DNA of 64,000 nucleotides from Legionella lytica (lineage in GTDB: Bacteria; Pseudomonadota; Gammaproteobacteria; Legionellales; Legionellaceae). Shown in pieces: positions 33,917-42,681 of the stretch. Position 1 is the first letter of the stretch, and the number at the start of each line of letters is the position of its first letter. The notes below the pieces were generated by a model. That model searched no databases, was not told where the DNA came from, and was given only the letters and a program-made list of their open reading frames with translations. The DNA lies in NCBI RefSeq assembly GCF_023921225.1, contig NZ_CP071527.1, positions 248,001-312,000 on the forward strand. The letters run 5' to 3'. The translations under genes and the position numbers were made by a program.

Positions 33917-35293
33917 TTATTTACGTTTTGGCAAAGCAACATACAATGAGCCAGTATGATTCAACTGATTTGCCTCCACGCCAGCACGGTCTCCCTCACC
34001 CTTATAGACGTCAACATGGGCTCCCATAATGGCACCACCGGCATCTTGAGCGACACACCAGGAAGTGGCATTTTTACAGTTATAAATAAAATTCATGCCA
34101 ATAGGAATCACTTTATGATCTGTTGCACAGGAAGCATGTGCTGTTAGCGAAATATTTTCTGATCCATAAGGCCCGCCATCTTCTTTCGCAAAGAATACAT
34201 AGCTTTGATCACGATTTCGCAAGTTATCTGCTTTAGCACGGTTTAGAGGGTTATCCAGATATTGGCGAATTTGCTTTTCTGATGCCGCACTTTGCCTAAT
34301 TTCTTTAGACACATTACAACGTAATTTAGCCTCATCGTGGCACTTAGGATCTTTAGCGCAACGCTCAATGTTATCCAGATTACCACCACAGGTTGGGTCT
34401 TGGGCGCATTGGACTATACGGCCTAACATCGTGCGAGGCCTGCCGTTGAAGCCATCATAATTGATATGGAGCAACTTGCCATCAAGTATCAATGAACCAG
34501 AGCCTTCAAGCATTAAAAACGCAGGGTCGTTAGGATCTTTAACATAGCCAATGATGTGTTTAGCATTTAATGCCCCATGCTCAATTTCTTCGCGGTCCGG
34601 AATAATTGAGTAGGTGCCATTGGCGTTTTTCATACAAAATCCACGTGGTGTTTTGGTTAGTGGATCAACGCCGCAAAGCGGGCCTTTTAATTTAAGCCTT
34701 CTGCTCTCAGCCGCTGCATTGACAATACCTGGATTGCCATAAAGTGGATATAAAAATGCACCACCACGTTTGCTACGTGCTTCAACCGCAGCTGGCGCGT
34801 AATAAGCGGTAAATTGAAATTCACCTTTTTTAAATCCGGCATGATTTTCTGGCCAGCCATCACTTTTATACCAATCGAATTCAGTTTTGATATTGGTTAA
34901 ATATTTTTGAAAATCGCCCCGAGCCGCTTTAGCAAATGTGAGCAGTTTTTTATTGGTATTAATGCACCATTCCTGACGGGTAAAGCGATGGCCTGCAATA
35001 GTCACTGCCTGATATTCGCCGCGGTATTTGGTACAGTTGGCAATCTGATGATTTAAGGCATCAATAATTTCATTCATATTACCCACAGGATTATCTAGTG
35101 GGAGTTCAGAGACAGAAATTTTATGAAATTTAAAGCGCAACACGCCAGGTTCCTTGGCTGCCATTTTCTGTCGGGTGGTAAAGTCTGCGAACCGTCGAAC
35201 ATCCAAGCAACGTTGAATTGGATCGGCGGGTAGGGCTGCTTGAGCAATGATGCTAAACGTCATTAGTGCAATGATGAGAGCTGATTGAAACAT
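33917..35293 (-). CDS. MltA-like lytic transglycosylase (3D domain)
   Basis: 458 residues with an N-terminal signal peptide (FQSALIIALMTFSIIAQAAL). MltA hallmarks: FTAYYAPAAVEARSKR, PDREEIEHGAL, FLMLEGSGSL and the C-terminal 3D block VAQDAGGAIMGAHVDVYKGE with catalytic-type Asp residues. A Cys-rich insertion (about 285-335) carrying paired Cys (CAQDPTC, CAKDPKC) is unusual and may be stabilised by disulfides. It cleaves peptidoglycan to 1,6-anhydro products in the periplasm. No lipobox is present, unlike E. coli MltA, so it may be soluble. Confidence 0.88.
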   Translation of the reverse strand: MFQSALIIALMTFSIIAQAALPADPIQRCLDVRRFADFTTRQKMAAKEPGVLRFKFHKISVSELPLDNPVGNMNEIIDALNHQIANCTKYRGEYQAVTIAGHRFTRQEWCINTNKKLLTFAKAARGDFQKYLTNIKTEFDWYKSDGWPENHAGFKKGEFQFTAYYAPAAVEARSKRGGAFLYPLYGNPGIVNAAAESRRLKLKGPLCGVDPLTKTPRGFCMKNANGTYSIIPDREEIEHGALNAKHIIGYVKDPNDPAFLMLEGSGSLILDGKLLHINYDGFNGRPRTMLGRIVQCAQDPTCGGNLDNIERCAKDPKCHDEAKLRCNVSKEIRQSAASEKQIRQYLDNPLNRAKADNLRNRDQSYVFFAKEDGGPYGSENISLTAHASCATDHKVIPIGMNFIYNCKNATSWCVAQDAGGAIMGAHVDVYKGEGDRAGVEANQLNHTGSLYVALPKRK

Positions 35294-35484
35294 GGGTGTC
35301 CTTTAGCCTAAATTGGTAATCAAGATTATATAGACTATTGTTCAGTCATCAAAGGCAGGCGTCAAGTTAAATTGGTAGGCCAATCAACATAGAAATAGAT
35401 CCTGGATTTGAAGCCATACATGAAGATAATTGATGCCATTCATTATATTTAATGATGCTTATAGGTTGTTCGTATAAGATGAGG

Positions 35485-36171
35485 CTAAGAGATTACATGC
35501 TCAGGCCATTCTTCATTCCCAAACAATGGGCCAAAAACGGGGGCATTGCCGGTTTCTCTACCCCAAAAAATAGTCCCAATATCAAAATGCCACCATTCAT
35601 GTTGATATGAAGTAAATCCTGCATTTTCCATTAAATCTCTCAGGGTATTTCGCTGTTTTTTGATGTTCATTTCTTCCGCAGATAAATTGATTTTTTTGTT
35701 AAAATAATCTCGATCAGCTTTGTCACTGCAGTCGTCAAACTCTGTTCCCATATCTAATTCGGTACCTGTAGGCACATGATATAATGTCAGATCTATCGCA
35801 CCACCACTTAAATGAGGAGGGCAGTATGAATCGCCTATCTGCGATGGAGGTGACATATATTTTTTAGTTTCGCTATAGTTTTCTTCATCGCTCAACGTAG
35901 GATTTTTTTTCCTAATTTCATTTCTCATCCACTCAAATAAGGTACATTGTACTTCTCTTGGGCGATACACATCCCAGATAAGGAGGCCATATTCTGCAGG
36001 AAGTTGCTCAAGGGCACTTAATATTCGTTGAAGAACGGCCTTTCGCCCATAAATATGAGGAACCACACTAAATCCCAATTCGTAATATTTTGGGCAAACT
36101 TTGATTCTCGGATGCGTTTGATTATGTAGTTCGATAGGAGCATAGTCATTATCTGAAAAATATTCGGTCAT
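35485..36171 (-). CDS. VanX/DdpX-type D-alanyl-D-alanine dipeptidase (M15D)
   Basis: 228 residues. Zinc-site residues are seen in HLSGGAIDLTL (His and Asp) and EWWHFDIG (catalytic Glu and last His). The arginine motif WDVYRPREVQ is also in place. It hydrolyses D-Ala-D-Ala released in cell-wall turnover. No signal peptide is evident, so it should be cytosolic. No van-type ligase or regulators adjoin, so it is likely housekeeping dipeptide use, not vancomycin resistance. Confidence 0.9.
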   Translation of the reverse strand: MTEYFSDNDYAPIELHNQTHPRIKVCPKYYELGFSVVPHIYGRKAVLQRILSALEQLPAEYGLLIWDVYRPREVQCTLFEWMRNEIRKKNPTLSDEENYSETKKYMSPPSQIGDSYCPPHLSGGAIDLTLYHVPTGTELDMGTEFDDCSDKADRDYFNKKINLSAEEMNIKKQRNTLRDLMENAGFTSYQHEWWHFDIGTIFWGRETGNAPVFGPLFGNEEWPEHVIS

Positions 36172-36202
36172 TCTCTTTAATCCCTTAGTAAAGTCACTGC
36201 TC

Positions 36203-36811
36203 TCAAGGTCTTATTAACTCAAAATCCGTCTCGATTTTGGTATAGGAGTTATATCCTAATCTTGCGATAAGATTAAGTTTATTGGTATCAATTCGTTGAT
36301 CTGTTGTTAAAATTTCTGGATTAAGGTGGATCCCAATCACTTTACCAATGACCATTCGATTAATTAAGTTCGAGTGCTCTGGCCTAGGTAGTTGAATTGA
36401 TTCATGATATACACATTCCAAACTAATTGGAGACTCTTTGACTCTATGTGTTTTAACCAGCTCTCCTGGCACATGCTCTATTCCTGCAGCCTCAAATTCA
36501 TTAGTTTCTCGCGAAAAATCCTGCGAAGTAATATTCATTGCTTCTTTACTGCCATAGCTAACTAGGTTAATGGTAAACTCCATCGTCTCTTCCACATTTT
36601 TTAGCGTATCCTTAGCACCTCCATCGCTATGCGAACCAGTTGTCGCAAACATAATCATCGGTGGATCCTCACAGACAATATTAAAATAACTAAAAGGCGA
36701 TAAATTATGATTGCCCTCAGTATTTTTGGTGCTGATCCAGGCAATAGGCCTGGGCACAATACATGCTTTAAATATTCCTCTAGGTAACTTCTGGGATGTG
36801 CGAAAAAACAT
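36203..36811 (-). CDS. Flavin reductase-like FMN-binding protein
   Basis: 202 residues from ATG 36811, which follows AAAGGAATACATTATC; an ATG at 36886 gives a longer form without support. N-terminal KACIVPRPIAWISTK and NLSPFSYFNIVCEDPP are the FMN-contact blocks of the flavin-reductase-like domain (PF01613). The protein would bind FMN and either reduce it or act as an NAD(P)H-linked reductase. It lies 31 bases from the VanX-like gene in the same direction, so co-transcription is possible. Confidence 0.88.
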   Translation of the reverse strand: MFFRTSQKLPRGIFKACIVPRPIAWISTKNTEGNHNLSPFSYFNIVCEDPPMIMFATTGSHSDGGAKDTLKNVEETMEFTINLVSYGSKEAMNITSQDFSRETNEFEAAGIEHVPGELVKTHRVKESPISLECVYHESIQLPRPEHSNLINRMVIGKVIGIHLNPEILTTDQRIDTNKLNLIARLGYNSYTKIETDFELIRP

Positions 36812-37049
36812 GATAATGTATTCCTTTTTTAAATCAGGTTGGAATGCTGCGTATTTTGCTATTCGCCAGCCTATCATATGCTTCATATTGGGAACAAGTT
36901 ATTGGCTTTTGTGATAAATCGATCATTTCAAAAGCCACTGCTCGAATATGAGGTAATTGATAAAGAGGCTGACATTGAGCGTATATAGTAAAGATATTTT
37001 ATTCACGGATGAGTTCTATCATATACCGTTATTTTGGGGGATATATAGT

Positions 37050-37910
37050 TCAGGTACTAATCTTGGATAGATAAGCAATAACTGTTTCAATTAATTGGGT
37101 CTTAGAGAATACGCCAAATTTCATTTTTATATTGTTTAAATGTTCCTCTACAGTGCGTGATGAAATATTTAGTTGATAGGCAACTTGTTTGGCAGATTTT
37201 CCTGTTAAGGTAAGTAATAAACAATCGCATTCTCGATTGGTAAGTGTAATGTTATGTGTTTTTAAAAAATGCGTAGCAAGTTTTTTTTCTTCGATGAGAG
37301 AAAATGTTTGTTGAAAACTTTTTTGGGGAGTGGATACGATAGCCTTAAGAAAGGTTTTTCTTTGTTCCTCATGATGAACCGCATGGGTCGTTTCATAGAT
37401 AGGACAGTCAAGTTCATACTGAACTTGGTAAATACTGGATAGAGTTTTTGAATGACTAATCTGTTCTTTATAGTGTGTAATAAATTTTTGTAATAGGTCA
37501 AGATTAGAAAAATAAGATTGATTTATTTCTGGTTTCGGGAAGCGTGTTGCAAAATGATAGTAATTTCGTATGTTGGCAACGTTTTCGATAATAGTGAAGG
37601 TATGGAAAACGCCAAAAGCCAAGGATTCCTCTTCCATCATTTTACACATACCATCTAATTGGATCGTATCCCAGGCAATAAAATTATGTTGCTGCCCTAA
37701 ATCGATGGTATGCAGATCCGCATTATAGTATTCATTTTTCAAATAATGCTCAAAAAAAGTAGGATTAGTACTTGCTGCTGAAAATTGATTATTTTCCGTA
37801 AGTTGGGCATGGCCAAAGTAGGTTATATCAAGATGCTGTAAAGGGCTGCAAATATCTTGAATATCTTGAGAATAAGTAAGGGCCGGATGTTTAATAATAC
37901 TTGATGTCAT
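37050..37910 (-). CDS. LuxR family transcriptional regulator
   Basis: 286 residues. The C-terminal GerE/LuxR helix-turn-helix is clear: LTNRECDCLLLTLTGKSAKQ, then VAYQLNISSRTVEEHLNNIK. The N-terminal 200 residues resemble the ligand-binding region of autoinducer-type regulators in length, but I cannot see the canonical Trp/Tyr/Asp set. This genus carries several LuxR regulators that act in transmissive-phase control. It is preceded, after a 9-base gap, by a 52-residue gene on the same strand. Confidence 0.88.
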   Translation of the reverse strand: MTSSIIKHPALTYSQDIQDICSPLQHLDITYFGHAQLTENNQFSAASTNPTFFEHYLKNEYYNADLHTIDLGQQHNFIAWDTIQLDGMCKMMEEESLAFGVFHTFTIIENVANIRNYYHFATRFPKPEINQSYFSNLDLLQKFITHYKEQISHSKTLSSIYQVQYELDCPIYETTHAVHHEEQRKTFLKAIVSTPQKSFQQTFSLIEEKKLATHFLKTHNITLTNRECDCLLLTLTGKSAKQVAYQLNISSRTVEEHLNNIKMKFGVFSKTQLIETVIAYLSKIST

Positions 37911-37919
37911 TGTAAAACC

Positions 37920-38078
37920 TTAACGCTTAGCACAATAGTTTCGGGCGTGGTCAATAAGCTCTTCTAAAACCACCGCGAAAAATATTTTTTTGCCATCCCA
38001 TATGTTTTTTGAATCCTTGGGGGCTCGTTGAGGCGCTACAGAGGTAAAAAAATTTTCGATGTAATAGATATTGGACAT
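37920..38078 (-). CDS. Small 52-residue gene immediately upstream of the LuxR regulator
   Basis: The frame begins MSNIYYIENFFTSVAPQRAP and ends FAVVLEELIDHARNYCAKR. Its composition is protein-like: two short hydrophobic stretches and a helical end. It lies 9 bases before the luxR-like gene on the same strand, so the two could be translationally coupled. No family is known to me. The ribosome site is weak (GAAAAAGC). It is too short for most gene callers and could be missed in other genomes. Confidence 0.5.
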   Translation of the reverse strand: MSNIYYIENFFTSVAPQRAPKDSKNIWDGKKIFFAVVLEELIDHARNYCAKR

Positions 38079-38205
38079 AGCTTTTTCATGGGTTGGTTTG
38101 GCACAAAATTATACACTCGACTTATTGCGTACTCAATACCTCTTGATGGTAATTAGAGCAACGTTATAAGATTAGGGGAGGTAAAAATACGAGGATTCTG
38201 AATAA

Positions 38206-38547
38206 ATGATTTCAATGTTTGCTATTCCTAATTGCGATACGGTAAAAAAAGCACGTAGTTTTCTTGAGAAAAATAAAGTTGATTATGAGTTTATCGATTT
38301 TAAAAAAACACCTCCCACGCCAGAGCAAATCAAACAATGGAGCGATTTTGCAGGTGAGCTTCCCGTCAATAAACGAGGGACCACATATCGCAAATATAAA
38401 GATGATTATGAAATCCTAAGTTTAGAGGGAAAAACCGCATTTATTATCGCCAATGTCTCACTAATCAAAAGGCCTGTTTTAGCAAAAAATGGCAAAATAA
38501 TTGCATTGGGTTTTGATGAAGAAGTCTACAAGGAATTAATAAAATAG
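38206..38547 (+). CDS. ArsC/Spx/YffB family thioredoxin-fold protein
   Basis: 113 residues. MFAIPNCDTVKKARSFLEKN places a single conserved Cys10 at the N-terminus of the fold, and the later NVSLIKRPVL is the family's cis-Pro and Arg region (TLIKRPV). This is the YffB-like branch rather than true arsenate reductase, because only one Cys is present. It probably uses glutathione. It is monocistronic, with GAGGA about 10 bases before the ATG. Confidence 0.88.
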   Translation: MISMFAIPNCDTVKKARSFLEKNKVDYEFIDFKKTPPTPEQIKQWSDFAGELPVNKRGTTYRKYKDDYEILSLEGKTAFIIANVSLIKRPVLAKNGKIIALGFDEEVYKELIK

Positions 38548-38570
38548 GTATTAGTTGCACGCTTGTGTAA

Positions 38571-38882
38571 TTAAGATAAAGCGCGGAATATTAACCAGGT
38601 ACCGGCAATGAGGGTTGCCACCCCCGTAATATAAATCATTGCCTTCATGATCTTCGATGGGTTATCCAGTTTACATCGGCCCAAGGTAAGCATTCGCAGT
38701 GTGCATTTTCCTATTGAGTAGATTATTGGGTCAATAATTTGCTCAAATATAAAATCATTGAGCAACCACCCGAAAAATTTAAATGGTGCGCGCAGCAAAC
38801 CGGAAATCAATTCATCTAACATGTTGTGTAAAAAATAGTGCTCTTTTTTTATTTTAACATGAGTGTGCTTTTTTTTCTCCAT
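38571..38882 (-). CDS. Small membrane-associated hypothetical protein
   Basis: 103 residues: a Lys-rich N-terminus (EKKKHTHVKIKKEH), an amphipathic middle, and one C-terminal membrane helix (AMIYITGVATLIAGTWLIF). An internal ATG (MLDELISG) could also be the start. No family recognised. Convergent with the ArsC-like gene. Confidence 0.55.
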   Translation of the reverse strand: MEKKKHTHVKIKKEHYFLHNMLDELISGLLRAPFKFFGWLLNDFIFEQIIDPIIYSIGKCTLRMLTLGRCKLDNPSKIMKAMIYITGVATLIAGTWLIFRALS

Positions 38883-38960
38883 GCATGCCTAATCAATAAT
38901 ATTATCAATCGTTTACAGATTATTGTAAAATGCCAGCTCAAATTACAGGCTAGCTGTTAT

Positions 38961-39027
38961 GTAGCCTGGTTGCTTGCAACCAGGTTTTCGATAAAAGAAG
39001 AATCCTGGTTAGAGCAACCAGGCTACG
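38961..39027. repeat. Dispersed palindrome, copy 2 (two nested hairpins)
   Basis: GTAGCCTGGTTGC at 38961-38973 pairs both with GCAACCAGG immediately after it and with GCAACCAGGCTAC at 39015-39027. The middle carries a further CCTGGTT. It ends 16 bases before the GH17-like gene, so it could form alternative RNA structures in the leader. Confidence 0.75.
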
Positions 39028-39042
39028 ACAAGGACGAACAAC

Positions 39043-40563
39043 ATGCTGCATTTGTGTAAAAAGGCATTACTCTATGTATCGCTTATTTCTGCTGTAACTT
39101 ATGCCTCGGCCACCTCATTTTCTGGCTTAGTTGGCGTGGACTACCAACCGAATCATTATCCTAATGGAAATTTGCTTAATTACCATGATGTATTTTATGT
39201 TGGAACTAATGCCGCGGGTAAAGCCATTACCAACGTCTATGCGGAGCTTTCTCAATTAAAAGCCGCAGGGTTTACCACCGTTCGCTCCTATCAAACCACC
39301 GATTATTCTTGGGTAGATATCATCAACCAGGCTAACGCCTTAGGCATGAAAGTAATTTATGAGGCGGTGATCCCGCAACAAGCAGCAGATTCGGCATACA
39401 CCGGGGGTTGTCCTACAGCCCCTGCGGCGCAAAACTATATTCCTTGTGCCCAGACTGTACTGAGTACAGTAATTAATACAGTGGGAGCCCAAGTGTTCCA
39501 AAATACCGTGATTCTGGTATTTGCTGGGCATGAAAATTATTGTGAGGCGGGGAATATAACTGCACCTTGCAATAATCCAACAACCTCAAATGTGGGCTAT
39601 CTTACTTCTGCGGTAAGTGCGCTGCAAAGTACCTTAACAGCGGCAGGACTCACTACCCCAGTAGGTTCTGCTTTGGTAAGTGGTAATTTAACAACCCCTA
39701 GCTCTGCGATTTCGCAAGACATGGTCACTTTAGTTAATAGTTATTCTGCCACTGCCCCCTTGTCTTTTGATCCCTATCCTTTTCAATGGGGGGTAACACC
39801 CTCATCTGCGGTGTGGATCCAACCATTAACGACAACACAGTTAAATAACTCATTGGCTTGGGATTATCTGCGTGTTGTTGGTTCAACGAACCCGCCAGCA
39901 AATCCAGCAGCACCTACGCAACCTTTTTATACCCCTTTAGGTCGTACACTTTTATCTGCTGAAACCGGTTGGGCAACAAAGGGGAGTACGTCAATTTACG
40001 CGTGCAATAGCCCTGGTCCTTGCGCACCATCTGTTGCTAATGCAGTGACTTATTATCGAGCCCTTTATCAACAAGCAAGTGCTAATTTTGTCGTCAGTTC
40101 AGGATATCCTATCGGTGTTTTGGCATTTGAGGCCTATGATGAGCCGGTTAAAGGAGTCGCTTCTGCGGAGGGAAATTATGGTCTTTTTGATACCAATTGT
40201 ACTCAAAAAGCAGCGGGCTTGGTTCCTAAAAATGTGATGGTTACTGACAATGGCTGTAAAGGCTTTTCAGCTGGTGCGTTGCTCACCATAGTTGGTTTTG
40301 GTAATCCTTATACACTAATTATCACGCAAACTAACCCCGTTACTGGTAAAAATGCCAACGTGGTTATGGCCAGTACAGGAAACCAAGGTCCTCTAGCAGA
40401 TGCTCCTTGGCCTGAATACTTGGTATTTCCCGGTGCAAAAATCACTATTAGAGGAAATCCTTCGTGTACCAGTACGGTGCAATCAATTAATGCCGCACAA
40501 CAAATTACCTTTTCCGGCAAATGCAACTGCCCGAATAATAATGGCAATAACTGTTATTTCTAA
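39043..40563 (+). CDS. Secreted GH17-like glucanase
   Basis: 506 residues with a signal peptide (KALLYVSLISAVTYASATS). Family GH17 signatures: FSGLVGVDYQP near the start, a (beta/alpha)8-type pattern, acid/base candidate Glu164 in GHENYC, and the nucleophile Glu307 in LLSAETGWATKGS. The enzymes hydrolyse beta-1,3-glucans, mainly in plants, fungi and oomycetes. The C-terminal 110 residues carry paired cysteines (GKCNCPNNNGNNCYF) and may be a separate domain. A secreted enzyme for glucans of protist or algal cell walls fits an amoeba-associated bacterium, but that is inference. Confidence 0.8.
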   Translation: MLHLCKKALLYVSLISAVTYASATSFSGLVGVDYQPNHYPNGNLLNYHDVFYVGTNAAGKAITNVYAELSQLKAAGFTTVRSYQTTDYSWVDIINQANALGMKVIYEAVIPQQAADSAYTGGCPTAPAAQNYIPCAQTVLSTVINTVGAQVFQNTVILVFAGHENYCEAGNITAPCNNPTTSNVGYLTSAVSALQSTLTAAGLTTPVGSALVSGNLTTPSSAISQDMVTLVNSYSATAPLSFDPYPFQWGVTPSSAVWIQPLTTTQLNNSLAWDYLRVVGSTNPPANPAAPTQPFYTPLGRTLLSAETGWATKGSTSIYACNSPGPCAPSVANAVTYYRALYQQASANFVVSSGYPIGVLAFEAYDEPVKGVASAEGNYGLFDTNCTQKAAGLVPKNVMVTDNGCKGFSAGALLTIVGFGNPYTLIITQTNPVTGKNANVVMASTGNQGPLADAPWPEYLVFPGAKITIRGNPSCTSTVQSINAAQQITFSGKCNCPNNNGNNCYF

Positions 40564-40577
40564 CCGTTCTATAAATG

Positions 40578-40606
40578 AAACCGCTGCATGTTATGGCGGT
40601 TTCTCT
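40578..40606 (+). terminator. Hairpin between the GH17-like and outer-membrane genes
   Basis: GAAACCGC at about 40578 pairs with GCGGTTTC at about 40599. It lies after the GH17 stop and overlaps the sequence that would otherwise be read as a longer N-terminus for the next gene, so it supports the GTG start at 40617. Confidence 0.5.
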
Positions 40607-40616
40607 GGAGATTAAT

Positions 40617-41456
40617 GTGAAGCAGCTCAAGTTATGTTTATTGGTTTGGGGGTTAATGAGTTCGTTCGTGTTTGCCGGTACTTTAGGAGAGGTTTCTTCT
40701 GCATCTATCAATCAAACGGGACTTTTTATTGGGCTCGGTGGCAGTTATAACTTTGTTCGCTTGAATTCAGATCTACTAGGAACACTTAATGTAACCGGCG
40801 GTTTGCCACCATTAGGCGTTTTTGCTGGTAGTAGAGAATCGTTCCACAATAGTGCGCAAGATTTTTCTTTTGAAGCACAAGCGGGTTATTTTAAACAGTT
40901 CTCAGGTAGTGAATGGTTGTGGGGGATTGAGTTTTTATACCAATACACTAATTTAAAAATTAGAGCACCGGGTTCAGTACGCGCAATTAATTTAATGGCT
41001 CCTACGTTGAATACGACGGACACCGTGAGCTTTGCTGCTATCGAGGCTAAAGTGCATGATACCTTAATGCTGCCAGCTTTTATTGGGCGTTCCTATAAAC
41101 GCAGTTTTATTTATGTTGGTGTCGGTCCTTCATTATTTAATACTCAGCAAAAAATTGCCGAAATGAGTGACACTGAGTCTGCCTATTATTTGGGTACTTT
41201 GGATGGCATTTCGAAAAGCAAATGGATATGGGGAGGGGCGGTACAGGCGGGTATGGCTTATTATGTTAATTCTACTTGGTTCTTTAAGTTAAATTATACC
41301 TGCGCGTTCACCGGTAATTATGCAATAAACAAAACCATTTCATTCGCGCCAGAAATGAACCAGGGATTTAATTCCGGCACCTTGACTTTTCATAGCCGAC
41401 AAAGCCTTGTTGGCCAAGAAGTTGCGCTGTCACTTAATAAAGTATTTGCATTGTGA
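40617..41456 (+). CDS. Outer-membrane beta-barrel protein
   Basis: 279 residues from GTG 40617, which has TGGAGA 5-12 bases upstream; an ATG at 40575 has none and would start inside a hairpin. A signal peptide (KLCLLVWGLMSSFVFAG) precedes alternating hydrophobic/polar strands: GLFIGLGGSYNFVRL, FSFEAQAGYFKQF, FIYVGVGPSLF, and a final strand near VALSLNKVFAL. It belongs to the small porin-like or Omp family of this genus, function unknown. Probably transcribed with the GH17-like gene. Confidence 0.75.
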   Translation: MKQLKLCLLVWGLMSSFVFAGTLGEVSSASINQTGLFIGLGGSYNFVRLNSDLLGTLNVTGGLPPLGVFAGSRESFHNSAQDFSFEAQAGYFKQFSGSEWLWGIEFLYQYTNLKIRAPGSVRAINLMAPTLNTTDTVSFAAIEAKVHDTLMLPAFIGRSYKRSFIYVGVGPSLFNTQQKIAEMSDTESAYYLGTLDGISKSKWIWGGAVQAGMAYYVNSTWFFKLNYTCAFTGNYAINKTISFAPEMNQGFNSGTLTFHSRQSLVGQEVALSLNKVFAL

Positions 41457-41477
41457 GTGGGGCTTGCTGAATTTTTT

Positions 41478-41505
41478 CCGGATTATGGTGGATGTCATAA
41501 TCCGG
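41478..41505. terminator. Hairpin between convergent genes
   Basis: CCGGATTATG at 41478-41487 pairs with CATAATCCGG at 41496-41505. T-rich sequence flanks it on both sides, so it can end both genes. Confidence 0.7.
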
Positions 41506-41519
41506 TATTAGACTGTTTT

Positions 41520-42389
41520 TTACATGGAGAATTCGGTTTGTGCCACAGAAGGATTATCAGTGGGGGCAACTACCGTAATCGCTGCAGGGCCTTCTGGTAA
41601 GGCAAAGAAACCTGACTCGCTTGTTTTTGAGGACGACGCTTTATTGTTCTCTTCACGTAGCGTTTTTAGTTGCTTATGCAGTGCTTTAAATTGAGCGCAC
41701 AATAGCGTTTCTTCTTTTAGTAATATCGCTTCATCTTTTGTAGGCAACATCGCTTTATTCATTGTTTTAATACAGTCAGTATTACGCACTAAACCATCAA
41801 AATCTAAACCATAGCCGATAATAAATGCCTCTTCTGAAACCGTAAATCCAACGAAGTCTGGCTCTATGCGTCTACCTTTTTGCTTTTTATCAACAAGAAC
41901 CATTAATTGTACTTGTTTCGCACATTCTTCATTTTCAAAATGCTTCTTTATCGCATCTGCTGTTTTACCTGTATCACAAACATCATCAGCAACGATAACT
42001 AAGCGGTTAGTTAAAATACCCTTGGGTTGGGTAAAACGTAAGTTTCCAGACTGCATGCCTTCATAACTGGTTGTTTGCATTGTTGAGTATTGGAAACGGT
42101 AATCGCGTTTGGTCAATTCGGAGTAGAGTGCAGCAAAGAAGGGGTGTGCTCCATCCATTAAGCCAACTAAAATAGGGAATGCATCAGGATGTTGGGTTAT
42201 TAGTTGATCTGCAAGTCGCTCTACAGCCTGTTGAATATTTTCTTTTGAAAGAGGAACACCATTAATATCTTCGCATACATCCGAATTGCCCCAAAAACGG
42301 GATTCGAGAGTCTTTTTTAACTCGGTGAGTTTATCTAATTTTGTTTGAGTTTCCTTTAATTGTTCTTGAATTTCCTGCTCTGTAACCAT
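41520..42389 (-). CDS. Phosphoribosyltransferase-fold protein with N- and C-terminal extensions
   Basis: 289 residues. The central part (about 35-225) has hypoxanthine phosphoribosyltransferase features: the PRPP motif VIVADDVCDTGKTA and FPILVGLMDGAHPFF, and EEAFIIGYGLDFDGLVRN. It is 100 residues longer than HPRT: an N-terminal coiled coil (EQLKETQTKLDKLTELKKT) and a C-terminal coiled coil plus a low-complexity tail ending in TDNPSVAQTEFSM. Salvage of hypoxanthine or guanine is the normal role. The extensions are unusual and could be regulatory or a secretion tag; sequence alone cannot decide. Confidence 0.78.
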   Translation of the reverse strand: MVTEQEIQEQLKETQTKLDKLTELKKTLESRFWGNSDVCEDINGVPLSKENIQQAVERLADQLITQHPDAFPILVGLMDGAHPFFAALYSELTKRDYRFQYSTMQTTSYEGMQSGNLRFTQPKGILTNRLVIVADDVCDTGKTADAIKKHFENEECAKQVQLMVLVDKKQKGRRIEPDFVGFTVSEEAFIIGYGLDFDGLVRNTDCIKTMNKAMLPTKDEAILLKEETLLCAQFKALHKQLKTLREENNKASSSKTSESGFFALPEGPAAITVVAPTDNPSVAQTEFSM

Positions 42390-42681
42390 AACAACATCCT
42401 ATTTAATATAAAGTACAGTTAAAAACTATTGGCAAGGGTTAATAAATAAATTGCCAAAATGCCCTGTAATCAAGTAACTTAGAGCCTAAATAATTCTTAA
42501 TGCATGTATAAAACATTAGTCAAAAAGGCGCGCTATTCTCCGTAATTTGCAATAAAAATACAAGAGTAATATTACGTCTGTAAAAGCACAGAAATGTCCG
42601 CAAGCTCTTGTTAAGAATGTTTAAATATGCATGAATAGAGAGTAAAGATAATTAAATAATGACGAATGGATTAACTACTGT

